64,000 nucleotides of DNA from Burkholderia anthina (GCF_001547525.1 NZ_CM003768.1:1364001-1428000), one strand, 5' to 3'. Numbered from the stretch's first letter, positions 5,651 to 13,530 are shown. The notes: a model not told the origin generated them from the sequence alone. A program made the numbers and translations.

Positions 5651-6516
5651 CGTGGGCGCACGATGACCTCGCCAAGGATCTCGCCGCGCATCTTCGCGGC
5701 GCATCCGATCGCCTCGTATGGACCGACATGCAACTCGGGCCGGCCGGCTCGCCGCGGCCCGACGTCTACACAGTGCCGTGCTCGTTCGCGCGATTCCAGC
5801 CTGTCGCCTACGAATGCAAGATCAGTGTCGCCGACTTCCGCCGCGACGTGACGGCGGGGAAGTGGACCTCCTACCTGCGGTTCGCCGCCGGCGTGATCTT
5901 CGCTGCGCCGGCCGGGCTGCTGAAGAAAGAGGACATCCCGGCGGGCTGCGGGCTGATCGTGCGCGGCCCGGACGGTTGGCGCTCGCTGAAGGGGCCGACG
6001 CTGAAGAACATGGAGAACCTGCCGCGCGACGCGTGGATCAAGCTCATCATCGACGGCATGGCGCGGCTCGCGGACCAAAGCTACGAGCAGCTGCGCGCCG
6101 GTCTGTGCAATGAATGGACGCTCGAAAAAAAGCTTCGCGCGCGCCTCGGCGACGTCGTCGCAGATGCTGTCCGGGATCGACTGAACGCGGAGCGCCGACT
6201 GAAGGTGGCCACCGAGCGCCTTGAGAACCTGGCCGAAGAGGCGGAAGACGAACGGCGCCTGATCCTCGATCGGGCGAAGCAGCATGCGGAGCGCGATGCG
6301 GCGCAGATCGATGGCGCACGCATCGAGCTCGCGCACGCGCTTGGACTGCCGGCGAGTGCAGGAGCGTGGCAGATCGCCAGCGCCTGCAAGCAAGCCGCGC
6401 GGCGCGTCTGCCTCGATTCCGAGGTCAAGCGGCTCCGTCAGCAGCTTGAGCGCATTCAGGCTGCGATCGAGTCGGCTGCCGAGCCGCTGCCGCATATCGC
6501 ACGGGAGGCGGTGTGA
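5647..6516 (+). CDS. PD-(D/E)XK-like nuclease-fold protein with long C-terminal coiled coil
   Basis: A 289-residue protein. The N-terminal 130 residues show the PD...E-x-K pattern of a restriction-like nuclease fold: RPDVYTV near residue 37-43 and VAYECKISVADFRRD near residue 52-66, preceded by a strand, as in MmcB-type proteins. From about residue 155 the protein becomes a charged helix (LEKKLRARLGDVVADAVRDR and similar), probably a coiled coil. It sits directly before a DNA methyltransferase with ATGA/GTGA overlaps on both sides, so a role in DNA metabolism is likely. Substrate unknown. Confidence 0.65.
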   Translation: MTWAHDDLAKDLAAHLRGASDRLVWTDMQLGPAGSPRPDVYTVPCSFARFQPVAYECKISVADFRRDVTAGKWTSYLRFAAGVIFAAPAGLLKKEDIPAGCGLIVRGPDGWRSLKGPTLKNMENLPRDAWIKLIIDGMARLADQSYEQLRAGLCNEWTLEKKLRARLGDVVADAVRDRLNAERRLKVATERLENLAEEAEDERRLILDRAKQHAERDAAQIDGARIELAHALGLPASAGAWQIASACKQAARRVCLDSEVKRLRQQLERIQAAIESAAEPLPHIAREAV

Positions 6517-7661
6517 ACTGGATCGACCACTCCCACCGCGGCGACTGCCGCGACCTGATGCGCGCGATGATCGCCGACGGCGTGCGCGTGCAGACGATCG
6601 TGACGTCGCCGCCGTACTGGGGCCTGCGCTCGTACCTTCCCGACGGCCACCCGGACAAGCATCGCGAGATCGGCCAGGAGCCGACGCTGCGCGAATTCAT
6701 CGACACGCTGGTCGGCGTGTTCGACCTCGCGCGCGAGCTGCTCGCCGACGATGGCACGCTCTGGTTGAACATGGGCGACAGCTATGCCGGATCGCGCAGC
6801 GGGCCGGATATTGGTTCCACGCTGCAGGGCACGCGGCGCAACCAGGCTGAGTCGCGGAAGGCTCGTACGAGCATGACGGCGAGCCGGCGACGCGATGACG
6901 CGCCGGTACCGCGCTCGGACGTGCGCGTCGACGGCCTGAAGCCGAAGGATCTGGTCGGCCAGCCGTGGCGCTTGGCGTTCGCACTGCAGGACGCCGGCTG
7001 GTATCTGCGTCAGGACATCATCTGGCACAAGCCCAACCCCATGCCGGAGAGCGTGCGCGACCGTTGCACGAAGGCGCACGAATACCTGTTCCTGCTCAGC
7101 AAGGGCCCGAAATACTACTTCGACCAAGAAGCGATTCTCGAACCGGTCAGCCCGAACACGCATGCGCGCCTGTCGCAAAACGTGCAGGCTCAAATCGGCA
7201 GCGAGCGTGCGAACGGCGGAGCGAAGACGAACGGGAATATGAAGGCCGTCGCCCGCGGCGTCGGTTGGGGCCACGGCACCGACGCCGACGAGCGCAGCCG
7301 CGGTCGCGTGACGCGTAAGCTGGCCAACGACGGCAGCGGGACGAAGAACAACGGCAGCTTCGACGACGCGATGGCGATCATGCCGACTGAACGTAACCGG
7401 CGTTCCGTCTGGACGATCCCGACCCAGTCGTACAGCGGTGCGCACTTCGCGACCTTCCCCGAATCGCTCGTCGAGCCCTGCGTGCTCGCCGGCAGCCGCC
7501 CGGGCGACGTCGTGTTCGATCCGTTCTTCGGCAGCGGCACTGTCGGCCAGGTTGCGCAGCGGCTGGGCCGGCGCTTTCTCGGCTGCGAGCTGAACCCCGA
7601 CTACGAACCGCTGCAGCGCGATCGCCTGCGCCAGCCCGGTCTCGTGCTGGAGGTGTCGTGA
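6513..7661 (+). CDS. phage DNA methyltransferase, beta class (N6-adenine or N4-cytosine)
   Basis: A 382-residue SAM-dependent DNA methylase. Catalytic motif IV TSPPYWG is at residues 31-37 and the SAM-binding motif I DPFFGSGT is at about 336-343, the order that defines the beta class. A variable target-recognition region lies between, with insertions rich in Arg and Gly. TSPPY fits N4-cytosine or N6-adenine modification. It starts with GTG overlapping the previous stop. There is no cognate restriction enzyme beside it unless the nuclease-fold protein at 5647 acts as one, so it is probably an orphan enzyme protecting phage DNA. Its stop overlaps the next gene. Confidence 0.9.
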   Translation: MNWIDHSHRGDCRDLMRAMIADGVRVQTIVTSPPYWGLRSYLPDGHPDKHREIGQEPTLREFIDTLVGVFDLARELLADDGTLWLNMGDSYAGSRSGPDIGSTLQGTRRNQAESRKARTSMTASRRRDDAPVPRSDVRVDGLKPKDLVGQPWRLAFALQDAGWYLRQDIIWHKPNPMPESVRDRCTKAHEYLFLLSKGPKYYFDQEAILEPVSPNTHARLSQNVQAQIGSERANGGAKTNGNMKAVARGVGWGHGTDADERSRGRVTRKLANDGSGTKNNGSFDDAMAIMPTERNRRSVWTIPTQSYSGAHFATFPESLVEPCVLAGSRPGDVVFDPFFGSGTVGQVAQRLGRRFLGCELNPDYEPLQRDRLRQPGLVLEVS

Positions 7662-8632
7662 TGGACCGGCCGACCCTCCACGTCGCTTCGCTGTCGGGCG
7701 GGAAGGACAGCACCGCGACGCTGCTCGTCGCGCTCGAGCTGCACGGCCACGAGAATGTCCGTGCCGTATTCGCCGACACCGGCAACGAGCACGAGTCGAC
7801 GTACGAATACGCGCTCGAATACCTACCGCGCGCGCTGGGAATCGCCGTCGACGTGGTCCGCGCCGACTTCACCGACGAATTTGCCACGAAGCGCGCGAAC
7901 CTCGCGCGGATCGCCGCCGGCGAGCCGGAATCATCCGTGTACGGCAAGCGCGAGTTCATGTACGCGTGGACGCCCGAGGCGGCCGCTCGCGCGCTAGACC
8001 TGCTGCACCCGACCGGGAATCCGTTCCTTGACCTTTGCATGGTGCGTGGTGGCTTCCCGTCCCGGAAGCGGCAGTTCTGCACTGAATACTTGAAGCGGAA
8101 TCCCTTGACGGAATACGCGCTGGATCAGATCGACGCGGGGTATTTCGTCGAGTCGTGGCAGGGCGTTCGCGCGGACGAGAGCGAGGCGCGCAGGTGGCTT
8201 CCGAATTACGAATGGCGCGGTGGTCATTACGCCGTGTTTCGACCGATTCTGCGCTGGAACGTTGCGGACGTATTCGATGCACACGCGGCCGCTGGCATCG
8301 CCGCGAATCCGCTGTACCGCGAAGGCATGACGCGCGTCGGGTGCATGCCCTGCATCAACGCAGGGAAGCTCGAATTGCGTGAGATCGCGCGCCGGTTCCC
8401 CGAGCACATCGAGCGCATCGCCGCGTGGGAGAGCCTAGTTTCGGAGGTATGTCGACCCTTGAGCCCCGTCTCATTTTTCCACATGGGCACGGCGGGGCAT
8501 TCGGGCCAAGCCACAACAGTGCATCAGGTCGTCGAGTGGTCGAAAACGACTCGCGGCGGCCGGCAATACGACCTTCTCGCGGACGCCGAGCCGGCGGCCG
8601 CATGCGCCTCGGCGTATGGACTTTGCGAATGA
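7658..8632 (+). CDS. PAPS-reductase-family (adenine nucleotide alpha-hydrolase) enzyme
   Basis: A 324-residue protein with the PP-loop SGGKDST at residues 13-19, which in this superfamily binds and activates adenylate groups (PAPS reductase, DndC, thiolation enzymes). Cysteines at about 127 (LDLCMVRGG), 141 (RQFCTEYLK), 229 and 232 (GCMPC) could hold an Fe-S cluster or zinc, as in sulfur-transfer members. It is translationally coupled to the DNA methyltransferase (GTG at 7658, ATG at 7661) and to the replication gene after it. A sulfate-assimilation role is unlikely in a phage replication operon; nucleic-acid modification is the better guess, unproven. Confidence 0.85.
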   Translation: MMDRPTLHVASLSGGKDSTATLLVALELHGHENVRAVFADTGNEHESTYEYALEYLPRALGIAVDVVRADFTDEFATKRANLARIAAGEPESSVYGKREFMYAWTPEAAARALDLLHPTGNPFLDLCMVRGGFPSRKRQFCTEYLKRNPLTEYALDQIDAGYFVESWQGVRADESEARRWLPNYEWRGGHYAVFRPILRWNVADVFDAHAAAGIAANPLYREGMTRVGCMPCINAGKLELREIARRFPEHIERIAAWESLVSEVCRPLSPVSFFHMGTAGHSGQATTVHQVVEWSKTTRGGRQYDLLADAEPAAACASAYGLCE

Positions 8633-9732
8633 ATGACGTCCCGAATCCTCTCACCGACGCGACATGTGACTTGCGGACGTTCGCGTTCATGCCGCTCGAT
8701 GTCGTGCGTCTTCGCGACAGCGACATCGCCGCGCTGTCCACAGCTGAAGAGTTCCGCGCGGCAGTGCTGCTCTGGTGCGCGGCATGGCACCAGGTGCCGG
8801 CAGCGTCGCTTCCTGATGATGATCGCGTGCTCGCGCAGTTGGCCGGCTACGGCCGCGTCGTCGCCGAGTGGCGGAAGGTGCGCACCGGCGCGCTGCGTGG
8901 CTGGATCAAGTGCGCTGACGGTCGGCTGTATCACCCCGTCGTCGCCGAGAAGGCACGCGACGCTTGGGCCGCGAAGCACGAGCAGCGCTACAAAACCGAG
9001 TGCGCGCGCATCAAGAAGCACAACCAGCGACACGGGACAGAGATCGAATTCCCCACGCTCGAAGAGTTCTTGTCCCCCGATTACCACGATCCTGTCCCCA
9101 GGGACAAAAAGAAGATGTCCCCGGGGACAAAGGGCAAATGTCCACCGGGACAGACCGAAGTTGTCCCTCAGGACGTCCCTAGGGAAACAGCATCCAAGGG
9201 ACAGGGAGAGGGAGAAGTAAACCTAAAAGCAAGCGGCGGCGGCACAGCACAGGCAGTAGGGGGCGATGCGCCGATCGCCGCCGCCGCCTTCGTCGAAATC
9301 CTTCGCTCGTCGGGCGTCGGCTTCGCCGCCGATGACACGCGGTTGGCGAGCTGGCCCGGGCGCGGCGTGACGGTCGACGACCTGCGTGCGGCGATCGCCA
9401 CGGGACGCAAGCGCCGTGAGCGCGAGCGCTCCGAGCAGCCGCTGAACCTCGGCCTGCTCGAGCTGATCCTCGGCGACCTGCTCGCCGCGCGCGCCGCGAA
9501 GCCGGTGCCTGGGACGTGCTCCGTAGGCGACTGGTGGCGCTCGTGGACCGGCATCGTCGAGCACGGCGGCACGCTCGGCATCGAGCAAGGCCGCGACGAA
9601 CCTCCGTTCGATTTCAAGCTGCGCGTGTTCGACGCCGCGGGCGACGGCCCGTGGTGGGACGACCACAACCGTGCATTTCGCAACACTGCCGGCCCGGTCG
9701 CGGCCGGCGCTTTGATGGGGGAAGGGCGATGA
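8629..9732 (+). CDS. DUF1376 replication-type protein carrying iteron-like DNA repeats
   Basis: A 367-residue protein. The N-terminal about 110 residues (FMPLDVVRLRDSDIAAL, then FRAAVLLWCAAW and LRGWIKCADGRLYHP) match the DUF1376 domain found in phage replication regions. A hydrophilic linker (about residues 145-210) is encoded by DNA with palindromic repeats, and a C-terminal domain (about 215-367) follows, possibly with helicase-loader or origin-binding roles. The ATG at 8629 overlaps the previous stop. By position and by the internal repeats it resembles lambda O, but the protein sequence is unrelated as far as I can see. Confidence 0.75.
   Translation: MNDVPNPLTDATCDLRTFAFMPLDVVRLRDSDIAALSTAEEFRAAVLLWCAAWHQVPAASLPDDDRVLAQLAGYGRVVAEWRKVRTGALRGWIKCADGRLYHPVVAEKARDAWAAKHEQRYKTECARIKKHNQRHGTEIEFPTLEEFLSPDYHDPVPRDKKKMSPGTKGKCPPGQTEVVPQDVPRETASKGQGEGEVNLKASGGGTAQAVGGDAPIAAAAFVEILRSSGVGFAADDTRLASWPGRGVTVDDLRAAIATGRKRRERERSEQPLNLGLLELILGDLLAARAAKPVPGTCSVGDWWRSWTGIVEHGGTLGIEQGRDEPPFDFKLRVFDAAGDGPWWDDHNRAFRNTAGPVAAGALMGEGR
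9071..9185. repeat. candidate replication origin: 14-bp palindromes at 23-bp spacing
   Basis: TGTCCCCAGGGACA (9093-9106), TGTCCCCGGGGACA (9116-9129), TGTCCACCGGGACA (9139-9152) and TGTCCCTCAGGACG (9162-9175) start exactly 23 bp apart, with half-sites at 9071 and 9175. Because 23 is not a multiple of three, the repeats fall in different reading frames of the host gene, so selection must act on the DNA. Four phased palindromes inside a replication gene are what a phage origin looks like. Confidence 0.75.
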
Positions 9733-9989
9733 ACTGCAAAGTCGGCGACATGGCCGTGATCACGCGTGGCGAAGCCCGCGACCGCATCGTCGAGGTGAAG
9801 GCGCCATACGGCGACTACCTGCACCTTGGCTTCTGCTGGTACGTCGAGGCGCCCACGCCGATCCCGGCGACGGACGTTGTCACGTTTCGGCCGTGCGAGC
9901 TCAAGACCGGATGGATTCCGGACGCGTGGCTGCGCCCGATCAGCGGCGTGCCGGTGACGAACGACGTGAGCGACGAGGTGACGGCATGA
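9729..9989 (+). CDS. 86-residue phage protein, KVGD family
   Basis: It starts MNCKVGDMAVITRGEARDRI, overlapping the previous stop by 4 bp. It shares its layout with the SOS-box gene at 3211: C-K-x-GD-x-A-(V/I)-x-T at the start, W-x-VE in the middle, and D-x-WLRPISG near the end. The first strands look like a small SH3-like beta barrel. The function is unknown. It is the constitutive early paralogue of the SOS-controlled one. Confidence 0.65.
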   Translation: MNCKVGDMAVITRGEARDRIVEVKAPYGDYLHLGFCWYVEAPTPIPATDVVTFRPCELKTGWIPDAWLRPISGVPVTNDVSDEVTA

Positions 9990-10255
9990 GGGTCTTGGGA
10001 ATGGATGTGATCGAGTCGCCGCTGTGCGCTGACGTGCCGCGCATGACCGTTTCGCCGCGATTCGCCGAGCTGATGCCCGCCGAGTTCGTGAGCGACTTGA
10101 ACCGGTGGATGCGCGAGTTCTTCGGCACTTCCGACGTGTCGTACATCGTCGAAGGCCGCACGATCGTCATGAGCCCGCGCGCGGCCGCCGATCTCCGCCG
10201 GCAGGCTTCGCAGGCTTCAGTTCGTCCCTGGCATTGGCAAGGGTGGCGGGCATGA
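9986..10255 (+). CDS. 89-residue hypothetical phage protein
   Basis: It starts MRVLGMDVIESPLC at 9986 (ATGA overlap). A segment RMTVSPRFAELMPAEFVSDL and FFGTSDVSYIVEGRTIVMSP gives mixed helix and strand with no known motif. It is sandwiched by 4-bp overlaps between the KVGD protein and rusA, so co-translation is likely. Confidence 0.6.
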   Translation: MRVLGMDVIESPLCADVPRMTVSPRFAELMPAEFVSDLNRWMREFFGTSDVSYIVEGRTIVMSPRAAADLRRQASQASVRPWHWQGWRA

Positions 10256-10722
10256 CGCAGCAGTCGCTCATCACGGCGTCGCCGATCGCGCAGCGCGTCG
10301 AGTTCGTCGTTCCCGGCACGCCGGTCGCGAAGGGGCGCCCGAAGTTCGCGCGCCGCGGCGCGCACGTCACGACCTACACGCCCGAGAAGACGGAGCGTTA
10401 CGAGAACCTCGTGAAGATGGCCGCGCGCGAGGCGATGCGCAGCGCCGCGCCGTACGTCGGTCCGATCCGCCTGATCGTGCACATCGGCCTGCCGATCCCG
10501 GCGAGCTGGTCGCTGAAGCGCCAGGGCGAAGCGGCTGCCGGCGCCATCGGCGCGACGAAGAAGCCGGACGCCGACAACGTTGTCAAGGCGTTGAAGGACG
10601 GCATGAACGGGGTGGTGTACGTCGACGACGGCCAGGTCGTCGACCTCTGGGTGTCGAAGCGCTACGCGCGCACGCCGGGCGTGCGGATCGAGGCGATCGA
10701 GTTGAATTTGAAGTCAGCATAA
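10252..10722 (+). CDS. rusA: RusA-family Holliday junction resolvase
   Basis: A 156-residue RusA endodeoxyribonuclease, which cuts four-way DNA junctions made during phage recombination or replication. Visible family signatures are the N-terminal VVPGTPVAKGRPKFAR and the acidic catalytic block KPDADNVVKALKDGMN followed by YVDDGQVVDL, which supplies the conserved aspartates that bind magnesium. Length is slightly above the 120 residues of E. coli RusA. The ATG at 10252 overlaps the previous gene. Confidence 0.92.
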   Translation: MTQQSLITASPIAQRVEFVVPGTPVAKGRPKFARRGAHVTTYTPEKTERYENLVKMAAREAMRSAAPYVGPIRLIVHIGLPIPASWSLKRQGEAAAGAIGATKKPDADNVVKALKDGMNGVVYVDDGQVVDLWVSKRYARTPGVRIEAIELNLKSA

Positions 10723-10733
10723 GGAGCGGGGCC

Positions 10734-11060
10734 TTGAAAGCAAAAAGCAAACTCACCATCAACGGGCTGATCGGCGCGATGAAGCCCGGCGTCCGGTATT
10801 CCGCGCACGACCTCGCACGCCGGGTGAAGCATCCGGTTTCGTCGGTGCGCCAGCTGCTGTCGCTCGACGTCGCGCTCGCGCGGCTCGACTGCCATTCGGA
10901 GAGCCGCGGCCGCATGTACTCGCTGGCGGGCACGAGCCGCTCGCCGGGCACGCACGTCGACACGCGCATCCGGCCGGACTTCACGAGTAACCTGTCGGGC
11001 TACATGGCCGAGCTCAACACGCGCCAGGCGCTGGCGATGATGACGCGGGGTGGCCGGTGA
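10734..11060 (+). CDS. winged-helix-like regulatory protein
   Basis: A 108-residue protein starting with TTG at 10734, 5 bp after an AAGGAGCGG ribosome-binding site. Residues about 8-66 (INGLIGAMKPGVRYSAHDLA, then RRVKHPVSSVRQLLSLDVA and GRMYSLAG) have the helix-turn-helix plus beta-wing layout of a small winged helix. It overlaps the late regulator gene by 4 bp. It probably binds DNA; the target is unknown. Confidence 0.65.
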   Translation: MKAKSKLTINGLIGAMKPGVRYSAHDLARRVKHPVSSVRQLLSLDVALARLDCHSESRGRMYSLAGTSRSPGTHVDTRIRPDFTSNLSGYMAELNTRQALAMMTRGGR

Positions 11061-11716
11061 TCGCCATCTTCGAGAACACGCAGCAGGCGCTGCACGTCAG
11101 CTTCCTGGTGACGTCGCTGCCGCCGCGGCAGAAGCAGCAGTTCCGCCTGGCGCTGATCCAGATCCTCGAATCGGTCGGGCGCCTCAGCGCGCGCCAGGCT
11201 GAATTCCTGGACTACCTGTACGGCAGCTCGTCGGGCACGATCAACTTCGACGGGTTGAGCAGTGACGAAATCCGGGCTCAGTGCGCGATGGTCGTCGGCG
11301 CGGTGCGCGATCACCTGCTGAAGCCGGAACGCAACGCGGTGTGGCTTCGCTATGCCTGCGGCATGCCGGCGCGGCCGGCGAGCGCCACGCGCGCGGCAGA
11401 CCCGGGAATTCCGCCGTCGGCCGAGTGGAAGCGGGCGCTGGTCGAGATGCGGACGTACCTACGGCCGTCGCTGACCGTGACGAACGGCAAGGCGATCATG
11501 GCGCTGATCGCCGGCCATTCGCAGGCTCGGCTGCGTCAGGACGGGTTGTCGTATCGGGAAATCTCCGAGGAGACGCACGTCACGGTCCGCACTCTCGAGC
11601 GGAACGCGCAGATCATCCGGAAGCGCCTCGTCGAGCTGGAGCACCAGGCTGTGAAGCGGCTGACGCCGCTGTTCGAGCGAAACAACGTGACGATTGCGGA
11701 GGCCGTTGAGGCGTAA
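11057..11716 (+). CDS. late-gene regulator, sigma-region-4-like HTH (Q-type position)
   Basis: A 219-residue protein starting with GTG at 11057. The C-terminal part contains a helix-turn-helix resembling sigma region 4: QDGLSYREISEETHVTVRTL and ERNAQIIRKRLVELEHQA (about residues 163-200). It is the last gene before a promoter and two terminators that precede the whole packaging and morphogenesis operon, the place occupied by antiterminator Q in lambdoid phages. I infer control of late transcription; the sequence does not tell antitermination from activation. Confidence 0.65.
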   Translation: MIAIFENTQQALHVSFLVTSLPPRQKQQFRLALIQILESVGRLSARQAEFLDYLYGSSSGTINFDGLSSDEIRAQCAMVVGAVRDHLLKPERNAVWLRYACGMPARPASATRAADPGIPPSAEWKRALVEMRTYLRPSLTVTNGKAIMALIAGHSQARLRQDGLSYREISEETHVTVRTLERNAQIIRKRLVELEHQAVKRLTPLFERNNVTIAEAVEA

Positions 11717-11737
11717 GGGGTGCAGCGAAAATACCCC

Positions 11738-11766
11738 TTGCAAATGTGGCGGATGGGGTGTAAATT
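11738..11766 (+). promoter_or_regulatory. candidate late promoter
   Basis: TTGCAA (11738-11743), 17-bp spacer, TAAATT (11761-11766), starting about 20 bp after the regulator gene stop. Transcripts would begin near 11773 and meet a terminator at 11794-11826, the arrangement of lambda pR' and its short 6S transcript. Confidence 0.55.
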
Positions 11767-11793
11767 TTCGCCAAATTGCAGAGTTGCGACCAA

Positions 11794-11826
11794 AGCCCGC
11801 TGAGCCGACAAGCCAGCGGGCTTTTT
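11794..11826 (+). terminator. intrinsic terminator, first copy
   Basis: AGCCCGCTG (11794-11802) pairs with CAGCGGGCT (11814-11822), followed by a T-run. It would end a short transcript from the promoter at 11738. The same stem occurs again at 11959-11985. Confidence 0.8.
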
Positions 11827-11958
11827 CGTTGTGGCGTGTCCGCGCTATACTCGGCTCGGCCTTAGCTGCGCCGGCGGGAAAGACGCTGCGAGGCGATCAG
11901 CCAGCGCGCCGAAAGGTGCAGACGGGTTTCCGCCGCCCTGCTGGCACCAGACATGTTG
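11827..11958 (+). other. structured 130-bp element between duplicate terminators
   Basis: No open frame is convincing here. TATACT at 11846-11851 could be a -10 element (poor -35). The following sequence is rich in self-complementary blocks (GGCGGGAAA against TTTCCGCC, CCAGCGCGCC against GGTGC). It may form a small RNA or an antitermination loading site between the two terminators. Confidence 0.4.
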
Positions 11959-11991
11959 AGCCCGCTGAGCGAAAGCCAGCGGGCTTTTTTG
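11959..11991 (+). terminator. intrinsic terminator, second copy
   Basis: AGCCCGCTG (11959-11967) pairs with CAGCGGGCT (11977-11985) with a six-base T-run. The stem is identical to the first copy at 11794, but the loop differs. The leftward gene 11997-12281 ends just beyond it. Confidence 0.8.
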
Positions 11992-11996
11992 CTTTG

Positions 11997-12281
11997 CTAT
12001 CTCGACACGGGAAGGTTGTACCAGGTGCTTGCAACGCTTTCTGTTACCAGCACGGCGTACGAAGTCTTAACCCGTGCTGCGGCTGCTTTGACGCTTTCCA
12101 GCACACCCTCTCTGGTCCCGGTGCCTTCTCCGTAGTATTCGGCCGGTGGAAGGTCATACCAGACCCCGTCGCTGTCAACGATCGCTCGGCCGAGACCGAT
12201 TGCGGCCATTTGAGTGTGAAGCTTTTCGTAGTCTTCCCAAGTTGCGTTATGTAGTTCGACGCGCACAACAAATCGAGTCAT
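11997..12281 (-). CDS. small leftward accessory protein, GhoS/DUF2622-like (tentative)
   Basis: A 94-residue protein starting MTRFVVRVELHNATWEDYEK at 12281, preceded by GGGGTGACGCA. The ferredoxin-like strand-helix start (RFVVRVELH, then helix DYEKLHTQMAAIG) and GVWYDLPPAEYY resemble small proteins annotated as DUF2622 or GhoS-like antitoxin endoribonucleases. That link is from memory of the pattern and is weak. It is read opposite to the late operon, alone between the terminators and the metallopeptidase, as expected for a lysogen-expressed accessory gene. No partner toxin gene is visible. Confidence 0.55.
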   Translation of the reverse strand: MTRFVVRVELHNATWEDYEKLHTQMAAIGLGRAIVDSDGVWYDLPPAEYYGEGTGTREGVLESVKAAAARVKTSYAVLVTESVASTWYNLPVSR

Positions 12282-12366
12282 TGCGTCACCCCGTAGATGT
12301 ATGCCGGCGGATTGCGGCTGGACAATTCTACGCCGCCGTCCTGACCCACCCGAGCACGCGATAAAC

Positions 12367-13032
12367 ATGCCTCGTTCGACGCGAACTGAAGGCGCTCCGG
12401 TGGCGCACGCGCCGCGGCCTGCGCCGCCCGACATCCTCTTCGATGATTCGAACTGGATCCGGCGCATCGTGCCGGCCGACGGTGTCGCCGAGTGGGTGAA
12501 CGACACGCTCCTACGCGGAGGCGCGCCGCTGCACAACACTGACCACGAGCACCTGATCGGCGCCGACGTCGCCTACCTATGGGCAGCCGTCGAGAACGTG
12601 CGCCATATGCGCCGCGTCGTCGGCCAGTGCGAAGAGGTGGCGATCCGCTCGGGTGGTTGGCAGCGGGCCCGGCAGGAACAGCAGTACCTCGAATGGTTCG
12701 GCCGTGTGCCGGCGTTCCTGATCACGCTCGACGCGCATTACGCGCGCGAGTGCAACGACCTGCAGTGGTGCGCGCTCGTCGAGCACGAGCTGTATCACAT
12801 TGGCCAGCGTACCGACGAATTCGGCGCGCCGGCTTTCACGAAGGACGGCATGCCGAAGCTCGGCATCCGCAGGCACGACGTCGAGGAGTTCGTTGGCATC
12901 GTCCGACGCTACGGCGTGGCCGGCGGCGCGGGCGACACCGCGAAGCTCGTCGACGCCGCCCGCCGCGCGCCCGAGGTCGGCCACGCCGACATCGCGCGCG
13001 CCTGCGGCACCTGCATCCTGCGGGCCGCGTAA
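12367..13032 (+). CDS. putative phage metallopeptidase
   Basis: A 221-residue protein with the zinc-protease signature HELYHIGQ (HExxH type) near residue 142 of the chosen frame, in the context CALVEHELYHIGQRTDEFG. Proteins of this kind stand in front of terminase genes in many Burkholderia and Pseudomonas phages. A third zinc ligand could be one of the downstream acidic or His residues (IRRHDVEEF). The start at ATG 12367 is chosen over an upstream frame lacking a ribosome-binding site. Role in packaging or head maturation is inferred from position only. Confidence 0.75.
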   Translation: MPRSTRTEGAPVAHAPRPAPPDILFDDSNWIRRIVPADGVAEWVNDTLLRGGAPLHNTDHEHLIGADVAYLWAAVENVRHMRRVVGQCEEVAIRSGGWQRARQEQQYLEWFGRVPAFLITLDAHYARECNDLQWCALVEHELYHIGQRTDEFGAPAFTKDGMPKLGIRRHDVEEFVGIVRRYGVAGGAGDTAKLVDAARRAPEVGHADIARACGTCILRAA

Positions 13033-13050
13033 CCCGACCGTTTTCCCGCT

Positions 13051-13530
13051 ATGGCAGCACTTCCCGACGCGATCAAGGTGTTCATCGTGCAGTCGCTGGC
13101 GTGCTTCGATACGATCTCGCGCACCGCGAAGGCCGTGCGCGAAGAGTTCGGCGTCGAGGTGTCGCCGCAGCAGTGCGAGCGTTACGACCCGACGAAGCGT
13201 GCGGGCGAGACGCTCAGCAAGAAGTACCGCGAGATCTTCGAGCGCACGCGCGCGGAGTTCCTCAACGACACGTCGCGCATCGGCGTGTCGCACCGCGCCG
13301 TGCGCCTGCGCGCGCTCGACCGTGCCGTCGCGGAAGCGGAGCGACGCAACAACCTGCCGCTGATGGCGCAGCTGCTCGAGCAGGCTGCGAAGGAATCCGG
13401 CGACGCCTACACGAACCGGCGCCGCCTCGAACACACTGGGGAGAACGGCGGCCCGATCGAGAACAGGACGGTCGTCGTCGATGAAAAGCAGGTCGCAGAC
13501 GCCATCGCCAAACTCGAAGACGAGTATTGA
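13051..13530 (+). CDS. terminase small subunit (DUF2280)
   Basis: A 159-residue DUF2280 protein: [20 protein letters not shown] followed by [20 protein letters not shown] gives the N-terminal helix-turn-helix. It would bind packaging sites on concatemeric DNA and recruit the large subunit. It overlaps the large terminase gene by 50 bp. Pairing with the following ATPase supports the assignment. Confidence 0.85.
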   Translation: MAALPDAIKVFIVQSLACFDTISRTAKAVREEFGVEVSPQQCERYDPTKRAGETLSKKYREIFERTRAEFLNDTSRIGVSHRAVRLRALDRAVAEAERRNNLPLMAQLLEQAAKESGDAYTNRRRLEHTGENGGPIENRTVVVDEKQVADAIAKLEDEY

